Assembly: GCA_019614645.1 (NCBI GenBank)
Contig: JABWDB010000004.1
Location: forward strand, 10,044,001-10,108,000
DNA length: 64,000 nucleotides
From: Stratiolaelaps scimitus
Taxonomy: Eukaryota > Arthropoda > Arachnida > Mesostigmata > Laelapidae
Direction of reading: 5' to 3'
Of this stretch, positions 57,027 to 64,000 are shown in pieces. Both the position numbers and the translations under genes were made by a program. The notes below the pieces were generated by a model. It had not been told where the DNA came from. It did no database searches and worked only from the letters and a program-made list of their open reading frames with translations. Numbering within the stretch: the first letter of the stretch is position 1; every line of letters starts with the position of its first letter.

Positions 57027-57264
57027 ATCGGCTCTACCTGCACCGGATGGTACTGCTGAACTTGTCAACCTGTTCGTAGCTTCGTATCTCAATGGCAAGG
57101 TCGCCAGGCGGCGCGTCTACGGCTTTTTCCCCGATCTCGAGGACAAAGAGTCATCTACGAGCCATCTACGCGCTTCAGATCAACTTCTTGCCCAGATGCT
57201 TAACAACTTCCGGTTGCACAATCCAATAGCGAGATGTTGTCACGGATGTACAACCTTCGTATAA
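57027..57264 (+). CDS. Secreted protein of unknown function, terminal exon
   Basis: After a ctcttctttcag acceptor, the first base completes Ile. 78 codons then run to TAA. The translation includes SALPAPDGTAELVNLFVASY, LNGKVARRRVYGFFPDLEDK and ends LHNPIARCCHGCTTFV. A dibasic-rich ARRRVY segment could be a processing site. The four Cys of the mature protein (one in exon 2, three at the C-terminus) could form two disulfides. The CCxxC end superficially recalls an insulin A chain but has the wrong spacing. An AATAAA lies at 57645-57650. Confidence 0.55.
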
Positions 57265-57352
57265 CTGAAGTCATTAGCGACTACAATGAGTTGAGTCGAT
57301 GGAAACAATTTTCCTCATGTGTTTGCGTCTAGATTAGACAGTATATACGACT

Positions 57353-57355
<3 letters not shown>

Positions 57356-57410
<55 letters not shown>
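57356..57410. repeat. (TA)n dinucleotide repeat
   Basis: A TA run of about 45 bases with one TG interruption near its end. Confidence 0.95.
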
Positions 57411-57411
<1 letters not shown>

Positions 57412-57644
57412 TATCTATTACATGTCGACTATCTTTCAGCGCAGATAACGTTGGCTATATTGTCATACGAAGAAGTCTATCTTTAAGGGAATCATCTGGC
57501 GGCTTGGTTTGCTTGATTATAATCGTGATTCGTATTTCGTTATAACACACTTTCGAGCTAGTCACGGTAGTTTCGTTCGCCGGTCTTTTTTTAATTTTGA
57601 CAAAATTATCTAAGGATATTCGAACGCTGTTTTCCTCTGAATAC

Positions 57645-57650
57645 AATAAA
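57645..57650 (+). promoter_or_regulatory. Candidate poly(A) signal of the secreted-protein gene
   Basis: AATAAA followed by GTCTCTGTATACCTCTCTTCC, about 381 bases after the stop codon. The (TA)n tract at 57356-57410 would lie in the 3' UTR. Confidence 0.5.
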
Positions 57651-58080
57651 GTCTCTGTATACCTCTCTTCCGACCCCCCTCACTGAAAATATAAGCGCCA
57701 CTTATTTTGTTACAAATTCTATTCTGTTATCGCAGATTCAATCAGCCAATGCAAAAGCCACTTCATGAGCGACATGACTACTTAAATTAATTACGTACGC
57801 CACATCGCCCATCAATGCACATAGGACGATTAGTTCTCGTCGACGAGTGAGACTCAGGCATTAATAAGTATGGTGTTGCTATGTAAATGATAATTTTCAA
57901 CGTGGACTAAATTCGTATGTTATTGGACAATTTAGTTCCACTAATGTAAACCAGGTATGTAAATAGGTTTGCTTGTTAAGAATTGTGAACCTGTGAAATT
58001 TCCAGAATCGAAAGCAGATGCGGATGGACAAGGTCGTTACAGTTCCGAATAGTTTACTTTAAATGAGAGTGCACTGAAGT

Positions 58081-58120
<40 letters not shown>

Positions 58121-59000
58121 AAAGTTAACGAGTTCCGAAAATAGCCTTGCTAGCATTTAATATTGGCTAACGATACTAACTGTGACTGGCTGTAAAGAAA
58201 GTAATTCATGAACTTATAATCGGCTTACTCGATGAGTAGGCGTAATATGGCTATGAAAAGTGCGAGCCATTATTTTATTCTCGTTGTCTGAACATAACAG
58301 TCATACGACGCAGTACGTGATGAAGAGCACTCTCTATTTTTTGGCCACGAACAATTGTCCACTACGCTTCATTCCAGAGAAATAATAGCTGCAACGTTGT
58401 TACAAATATATATATATATATACCTGGTAGTATTCTTGATGTTATCTATGGCATACGTGTACATACGAACTATATATAAATATATTATATATATATATAT
58501 ACCTGGTAGTTTTCTTGATGTTATCTATGGCATACGTGTACATACGAACTATATATAAATATATATATTCTGGCCAAGTACTACATCCCGTAGAAGCTGC
58601 ATCATCCCGAAGCTGGGTAATTGCTGGCTCAGCGATTATCAGGTCGCTGAATCGACTTGCCCCTCTCCTCGAATGCCCACGAAAGATACTTCCACAATTT
58701 TATCAATGGGTGTTCTACAGCAAAAAAAAAATTAGATCATAGTAGCATCACATGTTTTTGACTCGACCGCCAATTCTCGTCGCGAGCATACCCGTAAGTA
58801 AGCGAATACGGTGACGACTGATTGTGGGGCTCATTTTTTGTCTGACTGATTGTCATCGTTGTTGCTCATTTTATAGTAATACCGTATAAACTCCCACCAT
58901 GGTCGCTCGCGTAGACGACAAAGGACAGACAGAGACACTTCGAGGCAAAAATTCACCGCCAGACGTCTATAGGTAATAACTCATTGCAATGAAATTTCAG
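57651..59000. other. Intergenic DNA with repeats
   Basis: AT-rich. It holds a (TA)n run at 58085-58112 and the 79-bp tandem duplication at 58421-58569. No gene is supported. Confidence 0.5.
58421..58569. repeat. 79-bp tandem duplication
   Basis: Two direct copies, starting at 58421 and 58500, of a unit that begins TACCTGGTAGTATTCTTGAT and ends in an AT run. Over the first 64 bases the copies differ at one position (A to T), so the duplication is recent. It probably arose by slippage or unequal exchange between the AT tracts. Confidence 0.93.
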
Positions 59001-59047
59001 ATCAGGGCCGGAAGTGCAATGTTTAGTGCTTGTTTGACAAAACAGCG
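59001..59047 (+). CDS. Weak candidate internal exon
   Basis: Excellent splice borders (gaaatttcag and gtaagc) around 47 bases. In phase 0 it encodes IRAGSAMFSACLTKQ plus two bases. No partner exon could be confirmed, so this may be chance. Confidence 0.2.
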
Positions 59048-60491
59048 GTAAGCGAAGACAAAAAGATATCGTAACTCTACAACCGGCGAAGTAAATACAA
59101 CGCTAACGGGCTAACGCTCTGCTGCATTTGCTGTAATGGACATTGTCTTCTCGTTCTTTACTTTCGAGGGGGAGTAATGGGCCAATGCGGGGGGGCGGGG
59201 GGACTTGCGCGGGATGTTTTTTGCTCGAGTCAAATTTGAAAAATTGTCGAACACCGATCGAACAATGCCGGCAATGCGCCGCAGCAACAGCGGTAAACAT
59301 CTTAAATTACTTATAGATAAGCGGATATCAGATATCAAGTCATCGATTAATGAACTTAGTATTGTGGTGGTGGTTATGATGATAATGATGATCTCAACTT
59401 AATAATATTCTATTCTTAATATTCTACTTTCACCGCACTCCTGGCTAAACGAGCGTTCATGCCTATTTTCGACAACCTTAGGTGAAATAAGCCAAATCCC
59501 CATTCAGTGCGATTGTGAACGTCGTTGATAGTACTATTAACCAAAATGGTAACGTAGTACAATATTCGCAATATTCCATATATAGTACTATGTTATCACC
59601 GTCAATAGAGATGTTGGCATATTTATTGTTATTACATTGTTCAGATTATTAGTGTGTTTAGTTGCCGAGACGCCTTTCACACAAACAAGCATATTGCTAG
59701 TTGTTGTGTACAAGCGACAGCTCTGGCACCACTGCGTAAAATAATGAGTCAATATCAAACATAGCACTAATGTATGCTATTATTACGACTGAGCCTCTGA
59801 TACATTCGGACCTCAGCAGAATCATATATTTCCCTAACTGAAGGACGTTTGAGAGACGCTTAGTTACTCTACTGGTCACTCTAAATGAATCTGGCTTGCA
59901 CTCTATCAAACGGTTCGATATATTCCCTAAGAAAAAAGTCGCCGTACGAAAAAACGGAGATTGTTCATGAGGTCTAGCACGATAATAGGGAACGCAGAGG
60001 GGCATTGAAGTATCTAGTTGTAAACGATACGTTTGTCTATAACTTTATGAACAGGTGTCACTATTGATCTTCGAAAACAATCAAGGACGATACCTTCCTC
60101 AAAGACACGAGTAACGCACAAACGCAGTAAGCAGCAACAAAGAGACACAACATACAGTTCTAGATAGGAAGTGGATTGGCAAAGAAGGCAGTAACAATTA
60201 TGTTTCCAGGCTTAAATTATAGATCAAGTTGTTTTATAGCTTAGCAGTCCTTCGCGAAAGACTTCATGGCTGTGGATGCTACGGATGAAGAGTGGCACCG
60301 AGTTCAAAATTCAAATTTGCTGGCTCCGAGGTGAATTAACTGCATAACTTCTACGTTCAATTAATAAGGTTAGAATCAGGAGTTCCTTTCAGAACGGATA
60401 CATGTGTAACGTAGTGAGAATCCATTTGTCTGCAGAGGCTTGCCTAGGAGGCTCCTAAGATACTAGGGCTGAACTCAGCTTTTTTGTACAG
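59048..60491. other. Intergenic or intronic DNA
   Basis: A minus-strand open frame of 102 codons (59697-60005) starts with a Arg/Pro-rich segment that faintly recalls LINE C-termini but is not convincing. There is a G-rich run near 59189-59202. Nothing else. Confidence 0.45.
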
Positions 60492-60554
60492 GATGGGAGA
60501 GAGATCGTCAGCGGTGTGGCCGTGGTTAGGAGTAAGATCGTCAATCTCACGTAG
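60492..60554 (+). CDS. Weak candidate exon
   Basis: After a strong acceptor (cagcttttttgtacag), 20 codons run to TAG in phase 0 (DGREIVSGVAVV, then RSKIVNLT). A gtaaga donor inside could end the exon at 60531. Longer frames in the other two phases cross the same sequence (60484-60789 and 60569-60907), so the frame is undecided. An AATAAA lies at about 60857. Confidence 0.2.
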   Translation, partial: DGREIVSGVAVVRSKIVNLT

Positions 60555-61156
60555 GGCAAACTTATCAGTTGTGTATTCGCGGAGGACTTTGGCTGCGTTC
60601 CTGGCTGGTATCACCAGCGGCTGTACACGGTTCCTGTCATTGGGGCCAAGTCAGCGAAGTTGGTTTGAGGTCAATGTCGCATCTATTGGGTGTCGAGCGT
60701 TCGAACTCCTCCCGGCGGGTTCTGGCAGGTTCGGGGTGCGAACGTCTGAACGACGCGCTGGGAGCTGCCGAGATAATGCTGGCTGCTAAATCTAAAACGG
60801 AGATCGAAATTTTCCCTACTCTGATTATAGGGTACGAGGAAGGAACGATTGGAAATCGAATAAACGGCTGCTGCTGCTGCTGTCGCGGTATGTTCCTCTG
60901 CTTCTGAGGTGGTTGAGGTATTGGGCCTATGGTTGTGGGTTGGGCTACCTCACTTCACTGAGCGAGGTCAGGCCGAAAGAAGTTCAATGGTCTTTGGACA
61001 GTTAGCTATATGGAATCAATTCTGTGGGCATACCTGTCGTTCTGTTTGCCAGCATGATTTACTAGCGGGAGAATCCGTCTTTATGGTAGAAAAGATCGTT
61101 TCCGATGGGACGATGTGGTAGCCACTATAACAAGCAGTTCTAGTTCTTAGGCTGAC

Positions 61157-61417
61157 ATGACTGCAGGTGGTCTTTTCGCAGCACAACTAACGCATATATC
61201 ACTCGGGGATGAGGTAACCATAATGTGTCATAAGCCAAAACCTAGTTCTGAGAACCTGTCCATTAATACCATTGCATTGTACCAACAACAATACCCTATT
61301 GATTATTCTGCTGTTTTGAGAGACCCCGACAGACGACAAATACATTTGACGAATCCGCTTGAGCTGAACTTTGATCGTTTGATTCGGGTTGCTTTTTACC
61401 TACCTCCTCAAATCTAA
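61157..61417 (+). CDS. Hypothetical small open reading frame
   Basis: An ATG-initiated frame of 86 codons: MTAGGLFAAQLTHISLGDEV, a hydrophilic middle (CHKPKPSSENLSINTIAL), and LELNFDRLIRVAFYLPPQI at the end. Composition is even and protein-like. There is no recognised domain, no signal peptide and no clear poly(A) signal nearby. It could be a remnant of a mobile element or chance. Confidence 0.22.
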   Translation: MTAGGLFAAQLTHISLGDEVTIMCHKPKPSSENLSINTIALYQQQYPIDYSAVLRDPDRRQIHLTNPLELNFDRLIRVAFYLPPQI

Positions 61418-63014
61418 ACCTATGTATTCGTTTAGATTCTACACTCTACCCAATGTTAACACACACTTATTGGACACGTTCAAACTTGTAAAAGTGCAGA
61501 CCTGATTTTTACACAACGCTTATTAGCCGTTTATAACACCGGACCATATGAACACAGACGCTCATTGAGTCCACGATCAGTCAAACAGATCGATGATCGC
61601 TGCGTCGGATTCCCCATAATCGGCTACGGCCAACGGGAAACGCCATCATTGTATGGAAAGTATTTTTTGTCGTCAACTTATATTACATAATCCTATGGTA
61701 GATTAGACAAGACAAAGTTTGACTTGTTTCGAACGTGACCTTGTTTCGACTAGTTTTGTCATTCTACTCTAAGTGGAATGCACTTATAGATTGTAGCATG
61801 TATTTTACAGCAAAGAGTCCAGATAAAATTTTACTAAATAAGTATAGCATGGAATCTCTGTTTGCCTAAAAGGCCATCACCCCTTCAAGATTCTTCTAAG
61901 CTAACGCCTATTTCCCATCCTGGTTTTGTTTTCAACGTTGTTACACGCTGCTCTCCATAAATCCAATAAACAAAGTTAACTGTCAACCTAAACATGTTGG
62001 TGGTGATTTGCTAAAAGTAATACACTGCATCATAACAGGCATGACAACAACAGATCGCCCTCTTTCGTCTGCCACCGAGGTACAGCAGCGGACAACATTC
62101 AACCGCAAAGTTAATTATAGGATATAAATCATCACTATGTGAATATCGGCGTATCACAACAAGCTGCCGGAGAACGCGTTCGTCATGAATCTCTCATCCC
62201 GCTAAAGAAGTTTACCTTCGCACGAGTCTCCGATCAGAGGGAAATCAGGCATAACACAGGATCTTGGCTCAATAGAAAACTTGTAGAATTTGAATCGTGA
62301 CCAGAGATCAACAACATAATTCAGCGTAAAAAAAACTGAAAAATAATTCACAAATGAGTCAGGATTCGGATGCACTTGGTGGTGTGTGTGACCTATTTTT
62401 TCTTAGCTAAAGAATACGACATTTTGGCTAATACTTCAACGTTGTGTTTTTATTAGAGACGAGCAATTCAATTCGATCATGGGTCAACAATAATGTATTG
62501 TATGTATAAGAATTAATAATCGATAACAAAAATCCTCAATCATCTGGTCATTATTCGGTAGTTTTCAGCTTAACAAGAACTAACTCAATAGAAGCTTGAG
62601 CTTCAAGCCGTAGTTCTGTCTTGGTTACAATCACGGCCTTGACGGGAGAAGCTACTATCTTCTACTTCTTCTGAGGGAGGGTGAGCATTTGCCGAACATT
62701 TTTGGCGACACGTTTACAGCGTGCAATTGTCACCCAATGGTGCAATGTCCTGAACGAAATAACGCTATAACAAAAAAAAACACGTGGGATTTCCGGAATC
62801 AGGAAATAGAGGTTGAGTGGCAGTAATTTTTTTATCCTTTAGCTGCTAATGCATATCAGCGAATTTTGCAAACACCATCAAGGGCAGGTATCGTGTTTGT
62901 CTATATACTGTTTCCCCTACGGCTGAAGTTTTGAAGAACCCCTTTAACGTTCAACGATATTTCACTGCACCAATGTGTATACGATCAAATCAAAACTACC
63001 TGTCGATTGGTGGT
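61418..63014. other. Intergenic DNA
   Basis: AT-rich sequence without recognisable genes or repeats. Confidence 0.5.
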
Positions 63015-63016
63015 CA

Positions 63017-63022
63017 TTTATT
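63017..63022 (-). promoter_or_regulatory. Poly(A) signal overlapping a stop codon
   Basis: On the minus strand the end of the frame reads CTG GAA TAA ATG, so AATAAA spans the stop codon. Cleavage would follow within about 10-30 bases, leaving almost no 3' UTR. Confidence 0.45.
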
Positions 63023-63355
63023 CCAGTTCGTTGTTTGGTGCCATAAAGTTCGTTAGCGTTATCTCAACAGCATCATCCGCTGTCTCGATCTGGCCAATGA
63101 CATCACCCAGTTGCCTGTTATTAGCTTGACTATATGTGTAAGAATAAGGTGTTTGAAACCCATAATGTTTCAAAATGATATGTTCACTTTGACTCCAGTG
63201 CTGACAGTGTCCAGGTCGCTCGATGGTGCAATCTTGTACCCAATGTTGAATGGCAGTCCGCACCAAAGCGGCCAACAACGGCAGAAGACCGATCAGACGG
63301 CAATAGCCAACACCAGCGTGGCGCTGTCGGAGCCCTTCTAAGAATCGATGAAAAT
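63018..63355 (-). CDS. Candidate terminal exon, unknown protein
   Basis: After a minus-strand acceptor (aggagttttacag) the frame stays open for about 110 codons to TAA. It includes FHRFLEGLRQRHAGVGYCRL, a moderately hydrophobic IGLLPLLAALVRTAIQHW, a Cys/His segment QDCTIERPGHCQHW, and a hydrophilic end with GDVIGQIETADDAVEITLTN and MAPNNELE. Even composition, length and the AATAAA at the stop support a real 3'-terminal exon; upstream exons would lie beyond the window. An alternative acceptor (gattcttag) would give a much shorter product ending ATLVLAIAV. The family is not recognised. Confidence 0.42.
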
Positions 63356-63598
63356 CTGTAAAACTCCTTCATTCTTTTTCTGGCACCGTTCAATCACCAC
63401 CGCAACAACAAAGACCATCTCTGCGTCAACAGTAATTCGCCACTATTACGATATACATATATATATATATAGGTATTCAGACACGGTCGTTTCTATTGCA
63501 CCACTGTCAACGGCACGCCGCCACCGTCATAACGCACTACCTCGCGCGAACGCCTGCCATGCGGCGAGCGGCACCGACGTACTTTTCTTTTGTTGCAG

Positions 63599-63724
63599 AG
63601 TCGAGAACTTTACCAGAGTTTGCCCCTATCAGCCGGCACTGGGATGTCCCGCCACTTGGAAGAACAACACCACATCCGAACCAGCTCATCTGTGACCATC
63701 GACAGCAACCGCAGCAGCAGATGA
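63599..63724 (+). CDS. Candidate terminal exon, Ser-rich C-terminus
   Basis: A good acceptor (cttttcttttgttgcag) is followed by 41 codons to TGA in one frame: SRELYQSLPLSAGTGMSRHL, then EEQHHIRTSSSVTIDSNRSS. A second frame gives 32 codons with two Cys (VCPYQPALGCPATW) and a TGA at 63692. Which frame is used depends on the unseen upstream exon. GC content rises here over the AT-rich flank. Confidence 0.3.
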   Translation, partial: SRELYQSLPLSAGTGMSRHLEEQHHIRTSSSVTIDSNRSSR

Positions 63725-64000
63725 CTACCGCGGCCACATCACACACATGCACACACACACCGACAACACAGCCAGGTCGGTCGCTCTATGTGTATACCGA
63801 TGGTCGGGCGCGCAAGTGACCAGTACATACAAGTAACATTGAAATGCTGCTGCTGCTGCAATATTTATGTTGCTGATTCGTTGTCCCCGTGCGCAGGCTG
63901 TGTGTAAGCTCGCTTGCGCGTACCGAAGCGTCATAGTGGGCGAGCGAGGAGGACGATGAACCACTGTTTCCCACCGGGCCGCTGCTGCTGCTGTCATTGA
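63725..64000. other. Window end, no supported gene
   Basis: CA-rich and CTG-rich simple sequence; the (CTG)n runs near 63848 and 63982 explain the open frames seen there. Confidence 0.5.

Noticed and set aside
57027..57264. Insulin/relaxin-like A-chain at the end of the secreted protein
   Set aside because: The spacing is CCxxC, not CCxxxC, the final Cys is missing, and there is no B-chain Cys pattern upstream.
59697..60005. 102-codon minus-strand frame resembling a LINE C-terminus
   Set aside because: Only a vague Arg/Phe-rich similarity at its start; the remainder does not follow any ORF2 pattern.
1..64000. CRISPR arrays, bacterial operons, attachment sites, rRNA
   Set aside because: None seen; all evidence (introns, AATAAA, SINE/LINE) points to a eukaryotic nuclear genome.

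Overview
This is eukaryotic nuclear DNA. It has split genes with GT-AG introns from about 0.2 to 5 kb, AATAAA poly(A) signals, long (TA)n tracts, GC-rich islands in an AT-rich background, and arthropod-type retroelements. I would guess an arthropod, possibly a chelicerate such as a mite, but nothing in the window fixes the species. There are no bacterial operons, rRNA genes, CRISPR arrays or convincing intact tRNA genes. Most of the window is intron or intergenic DNA, and most long open frames in the GC-rich patches look like chance.

Layout. (1) 905-7622, plus strand: the last three coding exons of a membrane-associated guanylate kinase of the MPP2/MPP6 (Drosophila varicose) type. All are in phase 0 and end in the family's WVPVSW terminus. 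(2) About 12.8-13.7 kb, minus: a decayed Ty3/gypsy gag-pol piece (zinc knuckles plus a mutated protease site). (3) 14.4 kb, minus: a tRNA-derived SINE. (4) 10.8, 14.1 and 26.6 kb: three copies of another short dispersed repeat. (5) 16-38 kb: scattered exon candidates of varying strength. The best are a plus pair at 25455/26226 and a minus pair at 31910/31418 that encodes a single-pass membrane protein end. (6) 39423-44692, minus: an apparently full-length Jockey/CR1-like non-LTR retrotransposon with ORF1, endonuclease and reverse transcriptase. (7) 44951-50676, plus: a small two-membrane-helix protein with two alternative, very acidic C-terminal exons. (8) 52.9-53.3 kb: a second SINE of the same family beside a BEL/Pao integrase relic. 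(9) 54925-57264, plus: a three-exon secreted protein of unknown function. (10) 63018-63355, minus: a terminal exon whose stop codon overlaps an AATAAA.

How the parts relate. The host genes look unrelated to one another. The most interesting signals are in the mobile DNA. The two SINEs share their 3' tail with the 3' end of the LINE in the same window, as expected if this LINE family's machinery moves the SINE. The LINE ORF1 and ORF2 meet in an ATGA stop-start overlap. Between endonuclease and reverse transcriptase, ORF2 changes frame by exactly -1 at a canonical slippery heptamer. The LINE's presumed 5' junction lies in a 70-bp perfect palindrome. All exon models come from reading splice sites and phases by eye. 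Those below about 0.4 confidence should be treated as hypotheses.
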